Below are positions 50,950 through 59,374 of a stretch of 64,000 nucleotides of DNA, one piece after another; the first letter of the stretch is position 1, and every line of letters starts with the position of its first letter. The notes beneath the pieces are model-generated. The model was not told the origin of the DNA, ran no database searches, and saw only the letters and a list, made by a program, of their open reading frames with translations. The DNA is taken from NCBI RefSeq assembly GCF_021554725.1, contig NZ_JAIZDP010000010.1, positions 38,150 to 102,149 on the forward strand. Direction: 5' to 3'. The translations under genes were made by a program, and so were the position numbers. The DNA comes from Sinomonas notoginsengisoli (GTDB taxonomy: Bacteria; Actinomycetota; Actinomycetes; Actinomycetales; Micrococcaceae).

Positions 50950-52008
50950 GTGAGGGCCCTGCGTCTGCACCGGGTCGAGGCGGCGCCCTCGATCGACTCG
51001 GTGGAGCTCCCGACCGCCTCTGATGGCCAGGTTCTCGTACGCGTTCGCGCCGCCGGGATCTGCGGCTCGGACCGGCATATCGTCGCCGGGCACAATCCCC
51101 TTCCGGAGTACCCGAGGACACTCGGGCACGAGGTCGCCGGAGACGTGGCCGCCGTGGGAGCGGGCGTTGCGTCCATCGGCGTCGGCCAGCGGGTGGCAGT
51201 GAACTTCCTGGTCAGCTGCCGCTCCTGCGAGTACTGCTCCGAGGGCAGGGCATCGCTCTGCACGAACAGGGTGGGCATCGGGGTCGCGCGCGACGGCGGT
51301 CTGGCCGAGTACGTCCTCGTCCCCGAGAACAACGCAATCCCCATCCCGGACAACGTGCCCTATGACCATGCAGCCATCGCAACGGATGCGTTCGCCTCGC
51401 CGCTGCACGCCATCCGTCGCTCCGGTGTCCGGGCAGGAGATGCCTGCCTCGTGGTCGGTGCTGGCGGGCTGGGGCTCAGCGCAGTCCAGCTCCTCGTCGC
51501 TCTGGGGGCGGGGTCGGTGACCGTCGTGGACACGGAACCGCTGGCGCTCGAGGCTGCCCTGCGGGCCGGAGCAACGACGGCGACGACTGCCGAGGAGCTG
51601 AAGGCCCGCGGAACCCGCGACCGGCTGGAGGATCGCGTCCGCCACTCGTTCGACTTCGTGGGATCCCCGGAGACGGTCCTGCTCGCCCTGGACGCAACGG
51701 GCCGCGGCGGCCGGGTCAACGTCGTGGGCCTGAGCGACCGGACGCTCCAGCTCGTCCGCGGTGAGGTGCTTGTGCGTGAAGAGAAGACGATCGCGGGCTC
51801 CTACTCGTTCGATGCTGCGGAAATACGCGAGGCGCTGGACCTGATGGCCAGAGGCCTGGTCCAGCCCGAGCTGGTCATCGGCGGCCGGATCGACCTCGAC
51901 CAGGCTGTGGACGCCCTGCACCCGGACGGCCGACACGACCGCAGCACCGGGCGGACCGTTGTCCGGCTCGACCCGGCACCACTCGAGAAGGAGACCGTGC
52001 CCGCGTAG
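50950..52008 (+). CDS. Zinc-dependent alcohol dehydrogenase (module II)
   Basis: 352 residues from a GTG at 50,950. Medium-chain dehydrogenase with catalytic zinc ligands in AAGICGSDRHIVAGH and TLGHEVAGDVAAVG, structural zinc Cys in CRSCEYCSEGRASLC, and NAD site VVGAGGLGLSAVQLLVALG. Closest in style to sorbitol or L-idonate/galactonate dehydrogenases. Likely oxidises a hydroxyl of a sugar acid or polyol. It shares a very similar layout with the copy at 59,371. Confidence 0.88.
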   Translation: MRALRLHRVEAAPSIDSVELPTASDGQVLVRVRAAGICGSDRHIVAGHNPLPEYPRTLGHEVAGDVAAVGAGVASIGVGQRVAVNFLVSCRSCEYCSEGRASLCTNRVGIGVARDGGLAEYVLVPENNAIPIPDNVPYDHAAIATDAFASPLHAIRRSGVRAGDACLVVGAGGLGLSAVQLLVALGAGSVTVVDTEPLALEAALRAGATTATTAEELKARGTRDRLEDRVRHSFDFVGSPETVLLALDATGRGGRVNVVGLSDRTLQLVRGEVLVREEKTIAGSYSFDAAEIREALDLMARGLVQPELVIGGRIDLDQAVDALHPDGRHDRSTGRTVVRLDPAPLEKETVPA

Positions 52009-52089
52009 CGGACAGGGACCAGCTGCATTTCACCAACCCACCAGACAGCCTGCTCGGGCACTCGCCTTCGGCATTCAATGGAGAATCAC

Positions 52090-53424
52090 ATGAGCAACGA
52101 CGCCACTGCATACACCACAGTCCCCCCGCGGGCCCGACAGAAGACCTCCATGGTCCCCATCGCCCTGGCCACGCTCAGCGGATCGGCCCTGGAATGGTAC
52201 GACTTCTTCCTCTACGGCACCGCCGCAGCCCTGGTCTTCAACAAGATCATGTTCCCCACCACCGATCCGTACATTGGCACACTGCTCGCCTTCGGCACCT
52301 ATGCCCTCGGCTTCCTCGCCCGCCCGCTAGGCGGCATCGTGTTCGGCCGCCTCGGCGACCGCATCGGCCGCAAGGCCGTGCTGATCCTGACCCTGGTGAT
52401 CATGGGCGCCGCGACAGTGGGCATGGGACTCCTCCCCACCTACGCCATGACGGGTCTGGCAGCCCCGGTGCTGCTGATCGCATTGCGCCTCGTCCAGGGT
52501 CTCGGCGCCGGAGCCGAGTTCGGGGGGGCCGCCATCCTCGCCGTCGAATTCTCCAGCCGAGGCCGCCGTGGACTCCACGGCTCCTGGCCCGCCGTCGGTG
52601 TCTTTGTCGGCCTCCTGCTCTCCTCGGGGATCTTCGCGATCATGACGACAGCGCTGTCTCCTGAGGCGTTCCTGGCCTGGGGCTGGCGCATCCCGTTCCT
52701 GTTGAGCATCCTGGTCGTTGCCACCGCCCTCATCATCCGGGTCAAGGTTTCAGAAACCCCCGCCTTCGAGAAGCTCAAGTCCGAGGACCAGGTTTCCAAG
52801 CAGCCCGTGCGCGAGATCCTCCGCACCCAGAAGAAGCCCCTCTTCATCCTGATGGGTGCGCAGGTGGCCCAGAACGGCAACTCCTACGTCTACCTGACCT
52901 TCGCCACGTCCTACATCGTCGGTACGCTCGGCCTGGCCAGCAGCCTCGGGCCACTGGGTGTCGCCTTGGGGGCAGCCGTCACCCTGGTGACCATTCCCTT
53001 CTTCGGCTGGCTCTCGGACCGCATCGGCCGCAAGCCGGTGATCCTGTTCGGCGCCCTCTCCGGGGCTGCCTTCGCCTTCCCATTCTTCTGGCTCCTGCAG
53101 ACCAAGTCGGAGGGTCTGGTCCTGCTGGCGCTGGTGATCGGCATCGGCGTGGGCAACGCCGCGATGTTCGGGCCGCAGGGGGCCTTCTTCTCCGAGCTCT
53201 TCACCTCCCGGGTCCGCTTCAGCGGCCTGTCCATGGGCCGCGAGATCGCCAGTGCAGCCGTCGGAGGCTTCGTCCCCCTGGTTGCCGTGGCCCTCGTGGG
53301 CTGGTCGGGCCACTTCTGGCCGGTGGCCGTGCTGACGATCCTCATCTGCCTCACCGGCGTGCTGGCCATGTCCTTCAGCGCCGAGACGAAGGACCGTTCT
53401 GTCGAAGCCGCAGAACTGCGATGA
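52090..53424 (+). CDS. MHS-family MFS transporter (module II)
   Basis: 444 residues from the ATG at 52,090 (GGAG 6 nt before); the upstream in-frame ATG at 52,078 has no site. MHS hallmarks: TLSGSALEWYDFFLYGTAAA, RPLGGIVFGRLGDRIGRKAV, GAGAEFGGAAILAVEFSSRG and RRGLHGSWPAVGVF. Proton-coupled import of an organic acid. Overlaps the LtnD-like gene (ATGA), so it belongs to the LtnD-kinase-PdxA operon and may import its substrate. Confidence 0.9.
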   Translation: MSNDATAYTTVPPRARQKTSMVPIALATLSGSALEWYDFFLYGTAAALVFNKIMFPTTDPYIGTLLAFGTYALGFLARPLGGIVFGRLGDRIGRKAVLILTLVIMGAATVGMGLLPTYAMTGLAAPVLLIALRLVQGLGAGAEFGGAAILAVEFSSRGRRGLHGSWPAVGVFVGLLLSSGIFAIMTTALSPEAFLAWGWRIPFLLSILVVATALIIRVKVSETPAFEKLKSEDQVSKQPVREILRTQKKPLFILMGAQVAQNGNSYVYLTFATSYIVGTLGLASSLGPLGVALGAAVTLVTIPFFGWLSDRIGRKPVILFGALSGAAFAFPFFWLLQTKSEGLVLLALVIGIGVGNAAMFGPQGAFFSELFTSRVRFSGLSMGREIASAAVGGFVPLVAVALVGWSGHFWPVAVLTILICLTGVLAMSFSAETKDRSVEAAELR

Positions 53425-54350
53425 CGGAGGCGCGGGGGACGCTCCCCAACGTCGGGATCATCGGCATCGGCCAGATGGGCTCGAACATGGCCGAGAGACT
53501 TGTCAAGACCGGCCACAGGGTCAGCGCCTACGACCCGCGGCCTGAGACGGTCCCGCGGCTGGCTTCCATAGGGGCCGCCCCCGCTGGCAGCGCGTCAGAG
53601 GTTGCCCGCGAGGCCGACATCGTGCTGCTAATGGTGCTCGACTCCGCCCAGGCAGAAGAAGCGATCTGGGGCAGGGACGGGTTCGCCGCCGGCGCCGCAC
53701 CAGCCTCAGTCCTGTGCGTCGGGAGCAGCCTTCCCGCTTCCTATCTCGCCGACCTCGCCGGCCGGGCAGCCGGGCGCTTCAGGCTCGTAGACTCGCCCGT
53801 CAGCGGCGGCATCGAGGGCGCCAGGGCGGGGACCCTGACCTTCATGGTGGCAGGAGCCGAGGACGCCGTCACCGCGGCCCAGCCGGTCTACAACGCACTC
53901 GGGAGGCGGGTGCACCGCCTCGGTACGGCGCCAGGGCTGGCTGCCACCATGAAGGCGATCAACCAGGCGATGTTCCTCTCCAGCCTTGCCTCGGCCGCCG
54001 AGATGGTAGTAACCGGTGCCAAAGCCGGGCTCAGCCCGGAGGCCATCATCGAGGTCGTCAGCCACAGCAGCGGGGACAGCTGGGCCCTGCGCAACAGGGT
54101 CCCGCTGAGCTGGCGCAACGGCTACGTGAGCGGGGGCTCCCTGACGGTCATGGACAAGGACATCCGCACCGCGCTCGCCCTGGCGGAGGACCTCGGCGTC
54201 GATGCGCGGGTGGTGCGGGCAGCAGGCCTTGCCGTACAGGAGGCCTATGACCGCCACAGCGGCAACGGGGACGACCCGATGATCGTCGAGACCATCGAAG
54301 CCCGGGCCGGGGCAAGCCTCTGCCGAGGCGAGGCCGCGGGAGAGGCATGA
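53421..54350 (+). CDS. LtnD-like beta-hydroxyacid dehydrogenase (module II copy)
   Basis: 309 residues. Same superfamily as the gene at 46,698: VGIIGIGQMGSNMAERLVKT, LVDSPVSGGIEGARAGTLTF, catalytic Lys in GLAATMKAINQAMFLSSLAS, and HSSGDSWALRNRVPLSWRNG. By eye the two copies are clearly homologous but diverged, so they are not a recent duplication. Oxidises C-2 or C-3 of a tetronate-type acid. Overlaps the kinase gene (ATGA). Confidence 0.88.
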   Translation: MTEARGTLPNVGIIGIGQMGSNMAERLVKTGHRVSAYDPRPETVPRLASIGAAPAGSASEVAREADIVLLMVLDSAQAEEAIWGRDGFAAGAAPASVLCVGSSLPASYLADLAGRAAGRFRLVDSPVSGGIEGARAGTLTFMVAGAEDAVTAAQPVYNALGRRVHRLGTAPGLAATMKAINQAMFLSSLASAAEMVVTGAKAGLSPEAIIEVVSHSSGDSWALRNRVPLSWRNGYVSGGSLTVMDKDIRTALALAEDLGVDARVVRAAGLAVQEAYDRHSGNGDDPMIVETIEARAGASLCRGEAAGEA

Positions 54351-55591
54351 GTCCCTCTTCTCCGTCCGTCGTCGTCCTGAGCGATGACATGACCGGTGCC
54401 GTCGCCGCGGCCGGAGAAGCCAGGCGGGCCGGCAGCACAGCGGAGGTCACCTCCTGGGACGCGGTTCCGGAGGTGACGGGGGCGCAGGTCCTCGTGGTCG
54501 ACACGAACAGCAGGCTCCTTCCCCCTGACGAGGCCCGTCGCAGGGTCCGGGACCAGATACAGCAGGCCCGCGAGCGGTTCGGCGACGCCGTCATGTACAA
54601 GCGGATAGACACGCTCCTGCGCGGCAACACCGCGGACGAGGTACGCGCCTGGCGCGAGGCCATCGCAGTTCCGGCCGTCCTGGTCCCGGCTGCGCCGGCC
54701 TGCGGGATCACCACCCGAGGAGGCCACCAGCTTCACCGGGGAGCACCGATCGAGGTCTCCCCCGCTGCTCAGGACGCCCCGCGCACCCAACTCCAGGGAC
54801 TCCTGGCCGCAATGCCCCTCGGGATCGGGGACATCAAGGCCACCACGTTCCGGCTCAGACTCCAAGAAGCGCTGCGCCAAGGCAAGGACGTCCTCCTGGA
54901 CGCCAGCGACGAGGCCGACATCACCCAGATAGCGCGGGGCGCCGCGCGGGAGCACGCCAGGGGCACACAGTTCGGGCTCCTCGGCTCCTATGGTTTCCTT
55001 GGAGCCTGGATCGAGGCCCGCCTCGCGCCGGCCCCCCCGCGGGCCGGTGGCGCCTTGGTCGTCGCCTCCAGCTACCAGCCCTCGACTCTCCGGCAGGTGG
55101 AAGCCCTGGCCAGCAGGCCCACAGCTGTGGTCGTGGACGGAACCTCCGGGGAGCCCAAGGACTTAAGGCGCGCCATCGACGGCCTGCGGGACGGGCGGGA
55201 CGTCGCCATCGTCACCGCCGGTCGGGGAACGCCGGCGAAGCCCAGCGCCGCAGCGGCGCACACCGCCGCCACGATGGCAGGCCAGGTCCTGCGGCAGGCG
55301 ACCCCCATCGGCCTGGTCCTCCTGGGCGGCGAGGTCTCCTCCGCCCTCCTCCGCCTTCTGGCACCGCGCCGCCTCGCGGTGGCGTGCGAGCCCTGGCCCG
55401 CCACCCCGGTCATGAGGCTCGAGGGCGGCGCGCACGACGGCCTGCTCGCCGTCATCCAATCCGGCTCACAGGGCGAGCCCACCCGTACGCTGCACGCGAT
55501 CGACCTTCTCGCGGCGCTCGGCACAGAGCGGCCGCACACGCGCGGCGCCAACGAAGCAAGACCACCCGAATCCAGAGGAGCACACGCATGA
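54347..55591 (+). CDS. DUF1537 four-carbon acid-sugar kinase (module II copy)
   Basis: 414 residues. SVVVLSDDMTGAVAAAGEAR at the N-terminus, LLPPDEARRRVRDQIQQARE, VMYKRIDTLLRGNTADEVRA (substrate site), VLVPAAPACGITTRGGHQLH; C-terminal domain with VVASSYQPSTLRQVEALASR and GLVLLGGEVSSALLRLLAPR (nucleotide Gly-rich loop, GGE). The core is more diverged than the first copy. It overlaps both neighbours (ATGA at each junction). Confidence 0.85.
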   Translation: MSPSSPSVVVLSDDMTGAVAAAGEARRAGSTAEVTSWDAVPEVTGAQVLVVDTNSRLLPPDEARRRVRDQIQQARERFGDAVMYKRIDTLLRGNTADEVRAWREAIAVPAVLVPAAPACGITTRGGHQLHRGAPIEVSPAAQDAPRTQLQGLLAAMPLGIGDIKATTFRLRLQEALRQGKDVLLDASDEADITQIARGAAREHARGTQFGLLGSYGFLGAWIEARLAPAPPRAGGALVVASSYQPSTLRQVEALASRPTAVVVDGTSGEPKDLRRAIDGLRDGRDVAIVTAGRGTPAKPSAAAAHTAATMAGQVLRQATPIGLVLLGGEVSSALLRLLAPRRLAVACEPWPATPVMRLEGGAHDGLLAVIQSGSQGEPTRTLHAIDLLAALGTERPHTRGANEARPPESRGAHA

Positions 55592-56607
55592 ACCCCCTGC
55601 CCACCATCGGCATCACCTGCGGGGACCCGGCCGGAATCGGCCCGGAGATCGTCCTGGCAGCCGCAGCCGACCCAGCTGTGCGGCAAGCCTGCCGCCCGGT
55701 GCTGATTGGCGACGTCGACCACCTCCGGCGCACAGCCAGGCTGACTGGACTAGGTTCACCCATCGAGGACCTCACGGAGGCGGGCCCCAACGCCATCGCA
55801 GTCAAAGACGTGCCCAGCGTTCCCTCGAATCTGCCCTTCGGGGCCGACTCGGCGGAGGGCGGCGAGGCCGCCTACAAGTCGCTAGTGGCCGGTGTGGGGA
55901 TGGCAGAGGGCGGAGAAGTCGAGTCCCTCGTCACGGCCCCTATCAGCAAGAGGGCGCTGCATATGGCCGGGCGCGGTCATCTCGGCCACACGGAGCTGCT
56001 GGCCGAGATGACGGGTTCGCCGTGGTCACTTACCTACTTCACCGTGAAGAACCTCCGGGTGCTCTTCCTCACCCGCCACCTCGCACTTCGCGAGGCTCTG
56101 GACAGTATCGACGGCGACCTCATCCTGCGCACCGTCGAACGATTCTGCTCCGTGTCCCACATGGTCGGCCTCGATTCACCACGTCTGGCGCTTCAGGCCA
56201 TGAACCCCCACGGCGGCGAGGGAGGACTCTTCGGGACCGAAGAGATCGACATCCTGGCCCCCGCAACGGCCAAGGCCCGCGACCTGGGCTTCGACCTCCA
56301 CGGCCCGATCCCCGCGGACTCCGTCTTCGCCCTCGCCATGCAGGGCTGCTACGACGTCGTCGTCTCCCTCTACCACGACATGGCCGCCGGCATCTGCAAG
56401 TCCATCGACTTCCACGGAACCGTCAGCACCACCCTCGGACTTCCGTTCCTGAGGTTCTCCGTGGACCACGGGACGGCCTTCGACCTAGCTGGCAAGGGGA
56501 CCGCTGACCCGGCGAACATGGTGGCCACCGTCCTGCGCGCAGCAGGGTACTCGTCGTCGTCCGCGGGACACCGAAGCGCCGCAGTGCCTGCTGCGGATGT
56601 GCGCTGA
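55588..56607 (+). CDS. PdxA-like phospho-acid-sugar dehydrogenase (module II copy)
   Basis: 339 residues from the ATG at 55,588, in an ATGA overlap with the kinase; a longer frame upstream is a shadow. TIGITCGDPAGIGPEIVLAA, VTAPISKRALHMAGRGHLGH (first metal His in GHTE), AMNPHGGEGGLFGTEEIDIL (second) and SLYHDMAAGICKSIDFHGTV plus SVDHGTAFDLAGKGTADPAN (third). All three metal His are kept. Converts a 4-phosphotetronate to dihydroxyacetone phosphate and CO2 by analogy with PdxA2. The C-terminal ~15 residues are Ser/Ala-rich. Confidence 0.88.
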   Translation: MNPLPTIGITCGDPAGIGPEIVLAAAADPAVRQACRPVLIGDVDHLRRTARLTGLGSPIEDLTEAGPNAIAVKDVPSVPSNLPFGADSAEGGEAAYKSLVAGVGMAEGGEVESLVTAPISKRALHMAGRGHLGHTELLAEMTGSPWSLTYFTVKNLRVLFLTRHLALREALDSIDGDLILRTVERFCSVSHMVGLDSPRLALQAMNPHGGEGGLFGTEEIDILAPATAKARDLGFDLHGPIPADSVFALAMQGCYDVVVSLYHDMAAGICKSIDFHGTVSTTLGLPFLRFSVDHGTAFDLAGKGTADPANMVATVLRAAGYSSSSAGHRSAAVPAADVR

Positions 56608-56690
56608 GGCGTGTTTGGAGGCGCCGCCGTCTCCCGGAGATGGTGGTGGCGGATCCGATCCCGTAGCGCACTGGCGCACGCAGAGACGGG

Positions 56691-57509
56691 TCAGCGACCG
56701 GTCAGCCGCCTGGCCCGCCGCACGGTGGCGGCGTCGGCCATCGCCCCGGCGGAGTCCGAGAAGGCTCCCTTTCCCTGGGCGACCATGAGCTCGTACTCGT
56801 CCACAAGCAGGTTCGCCGCCGCCACTTCCTGGGGCGTCGGAGTGAATACCTGATCCGCGATGGCCGCCTGGCGGGGGTGGATGCATGCCCGGGAACCGAA
56901 GCCGATGTCCCGCAGCCGCCCGCAGCTCTCACGGAAGGCCACTTCGTCGGCGTAGTCCGCACTGACCGGAGCGACCGGGGGCAGGAGGCCGTAGGCGCTG
57001 GAGTGGACAACGGCCCAGCTGCGAGCCCATCCCATGCCCTCGTCAGAGGCCCCGCGGTGACCGAGGTCAGCCGCGAGGTCGATCTCCCCGATCTGGATCT
57101 GCACGCCGCCGGCGGCGATGAGGGCATCGAGAGCGAGGAGCCCTTTGGCGCTCTCAACAAGAAGGCCGACCCCGGGTGCGTCTTCCTCGCCGGCGAAGAC
57201 CCCCGCGACATCTCTCACCACGGAGGCGTCCTCGGCCTTGGCGATCCAGACCCCACCCGGCATGCGGGAAGCGCTCCGGAGGAGCTGCGCGTCCCGCACC
57301 CCCTGGGCGCCAGCGTTGACCCGGACCCAGAGGGATGCCCCCAGGCTCCCCCGCCCGAGGGCGGAGAGCGCGGCCTGGCGCGCAATATCCTTGCGCGCCG
57401 GGGCGACGGCGTCCTCGAGATCGAGGATGACCGCCCCGTGCTTTCGGGCAAGGCCCTTCTCGACCAGGCGGGGCTGGTCCGCCGGGACGTACAGATGGGA
57501 TGCGATCAT
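56691..57509 (-). CDS. HpcH/HpaI aldolase / CitE-like lyase
   Basis: 272 residues from the ATG at 57,509, which overlaps the regulator stop (TGATG). CitE-like barrel: ASHLYVPADQPRLVEKGLAR, HGAVILDLEDAVAPARKDIA, LWVRVNAGAQGV, metal-binding Glu in LLVESAKGLLALDAL and Asp in QIGEIDLAADLG, then GSRACIHPRQAAIADQVFTP. Such enzymes cleave malyl-CoA-like or 4-hydroxy-2-oxo acids. It may supply the carbon-carbon cleavage step of module II or III. Convergent with the PdxA-like gene. Confidence 0.85.
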   Translation of the reverse strand: MIASHLYVPADQPRLVEKGLARKHGAVILDLEDAVAPARKDIARQAALSALGRGSLGASLWVRVNAGAQGVRDAQLLRSASRMPGGVWIAKAEDASVVRDVAGVFAGEEDAPGVGLLVESAKGLLALDALIAAGGVQIQIGEIDLAADLGHRGASDEGMGWARSWAVVHSSAYGLLPPVAPVSADYADEVAFRESCGRLRDIGFGSRACIHPRQAAIADQVFTPTPQEVAAANLLVDEYELMVAQGKGAFSDSAGAMADAATVRRARRLTGR

Positions 57510-58186
57510 CAACTGACCACAACCGCTGTCACAGGGAAGGGATCGTCCCCGCGCTCTCCGGAGAGGTGCTCGGCCAGCGCGAGATAGCTGTTTGCGGTAT
57601 GCTGCCGAGTCGCCTCTGCCACGCGCTCCAAGTCCCCGGCCCGGGCGGCGGCGACAATCTCCCGATGCTCGACCTCGGCCTCAGCACGCCGATAACCCAG
57701 GACACGCAGGATGTCCCACGGGTACCTGTGCCACAGCGCGGCGATCTCGTCGCGCAGCCCCTCGTCGCCACAGCGTTCGAAGAAGGCGAAGTGAAAGCGC
57801 CGGTTGAGGTCCGAGAAGGCGATCGGGTCATTCGCGCGCTCGGAGGCCTCCATCCGGGCACAGTACTCCTCGACCTCGTGCAGGTCCCGCGGGCTCATCC
57901 CCCAGATGGCCCGCTGCATGGCGTACGGCTCCAGCAGCTGGCGAAGGAGGTACACAGTGCGGACCTGCGCCAGGTCGGCGGTGGCCACCCGTACTCCTCG
58001 TCGCGGCTCGGAGGTGAGCACTCCCTCGGCCTGTAGGACTCCCAGGGCCTCCCGCACAGGCGTGATGCTCGTGGCGAACTCGGCGGCCAAAGCACTCTGG
58101 GCGATATGCGCCCCGCGCGGGAGCTCGCCCGCATTGATCCTCCGACGCAGCTCGGCCGCTATGGAGTCCCGTTTCGTCGTCATCAT
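57509..58186 (-). CDS. GntR-family regulator with FCD domain
   Basis: 225 residues from the ATG at 58,186 (GAAAGG upstream); the extension to 58,222 is rejected. HTH region RDSIAAELRRRINAGELPRG, LAAEFATSITPVREALGVLQ, AEGVLTSEPRRGVRVATADL. FCD helices with metal-site type motif DLNRRFHFAFFERCG and later His (EVEHREIVAAARAGDLERVA). Heads the operon with the CitE-like gene and diverges from module III. Probably senses the pathway acid and controls both directions. Confidence 0.88.
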   Translation of the reverse strand: MMTTKRDSIAAELRRRINAGELPRGAHIAQSALAAEFATSITPVREALGVLQAEGVLTSEPRRGVRVATADLAQVRTVYLLRQLLEPYAMQRAIWGMSPRDLHEVEEYCARMEASERANDPIAFSDLNRRFHFAFFERCGDEGLRDEIAALWHRYPWDILRVLGYRRAEAEVEHREIVAAARAGDLERVAEATRQHTANSYLALAEHLSGERGDDPFPVTAVVVS

Positions 58187-58261
58187 CGGCGCCTTTCGTG
58201 CGAGACCGCGATACTCCCACATTTATACCATCGACCCGCTATAGGCACTACTTTGCTAAAG

Positions 58262-58289
58262 AATCGATTTTTCTTGACTCTAATGCATT
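58262..58289. promoter_or_regulatory. Palindromes in the gntR / module III divergent promoter
   Basis: AATCGATT (58,262-58,269) and AATGCATT (58,282-58,289) are perfect 8-bp palindromes with centres 20 bp apart in an AT-rich spacer. TTGACT at 58,274-58,279 could be a -35 element for the plus-strand operon. ATGCATT is shared with the sites at 50,843 and 50,863. Confidence 0.35.
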
Positions 58290-58357
58290 TAACTGGCACT
58301 CTGGATGAGACGAACCGCCGCAAGGGGCGGCCTCCGAGAGCGATGGAGCTTCTACTG

Positions 58358-59374
58358 ATGCCGGGTATCGACCGCGTGACCCTGACGATGATCACGGACA
58401 ACTATGTAGACATGCTCCTGCCCGACCTTCCGAACGTGACCCGGACCGGGCTGGCACACCACTTCGACCCCAAGACCGAGTGCGTGCAGGGCGAGAACGG
58501 GATCGCCCTGCATGTCGACGTCCGCTGGGGACGCTACCGCTATCAGGCCCTGTTCGACACCGGGATGTCGCACCAGGTGCTCCTGCACAACATGAAGGTC
58601 CTCGGCCTCGAGGCGGACGAGATCGACCACATCGTCCTCAGCCACGGCCACCCCGACCACTACGGCGGGCTCGAGGGGCTCCTGCGCCACCGCCAGGCGC
58701 CAACCCCCGTGTCCGCCCACCCGGACGCCTTCGCCCCGCGGTACCTGCGTCTCGCGTCGGGCCAGGTCGCCCCGTACTTCAACTACGGGCTGACGAAGGA
58801 GGCCATCCGGGACAGCGGCGGCCTGCTGGTCGAGCACACCGAGCCGTTGGAGATCGGCCCCGGACTCATCGCCAGCGGACCGATACCCCGGGTCGAGGAA
58901 TTCGAGAAGGCCCCTACAGATCTCTCGGCTCCGAACGCCCTTCTCCATATCAGGGACGGCAAGATCGAGCCCGACATTGTGCCCGATGACCAGGCGCTGG
59001 TGATCCAGGTCGGGGACGACGGGATCGTCATCCTCGCCGGCTGCAGCCACGCGGGCATCATCAACACCATCCGCTACGCCAAGCAGATCACGGGCAGGGA
59101 CCGGGTGGTCGGCGTCTTCGGCGGCTTCCACTTGGGCTTTCCGGGCACACCACGGTCCAAGACCGACAAGACGATCGAAGCCCTCCGGGAGCTGAATGTC
59201 GAGGTCATCGCCCCCAGCCACTGCACAGGCATGGAGTCCATCATGGCGATCGGGGAAGCCTTTCCCGACCAGTTCATGCTCAACGTCACCGGCTCCAAGG
59301 TCACTCTGCAGGCCGGGACGCAGCCGGTGGTGGACCTCGACGTCGAGGCCCGCCAGAAGATCGGCCTGCAATGA
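58358..59374 (+). CDS. Metallo-beta-lactamase-fold hydrolase
   Basis: 338 residues from the ATG at 58,358 (GGAG 9 nt upstream); in-frame ATG at 58,343 is possible. Metal motif HIVLSHGHPDHYGGLEG (HxHxDH), further His in LAGCSHAGIINTIRY and in FGGFHLGFPG and APSHCTGMES. The N-terminal ITDNYVDMLLPDLPNVTRTG resembles the group annotated as dihydropterin-ribofuranosylaminobenzene phosphate synthase-like hydrolases. In this operon it could open a lactone or cleave a CoA thioester. Overlaps the dehydrogenase gene (ATGA). Confidence 0.8.
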   Translation: MPGIDRVTLTMITDNYVDMLLPDLPNVTRTGLAHHFDPKTECVQGENGIALHVDVRWGRYRYQALFDTGMSHQVLLHNMKVLGLEADEIDHIVLSHGHPDHYGGLEGLLRHRQAPTPVSAHPDAFAPRYLRLASGQVAPYFNYGLTKEAIRDSGGLLVEHTEPLEIGPGLIASGPIPRVEEFEKAPTDLSAPNALLHIRDGKIEPDIVPDDQALVIQVGDDGIVILAGCSHAGIINTIRYAKQITGRDRVVGVFGGFHLGFPGTPRSKTDKTIEALRELNVEVIAPSHCTGMESIMAIGEAFPDQFMLNVTGSKVTLQAGTQPVVDLDVEARQKIGLQ

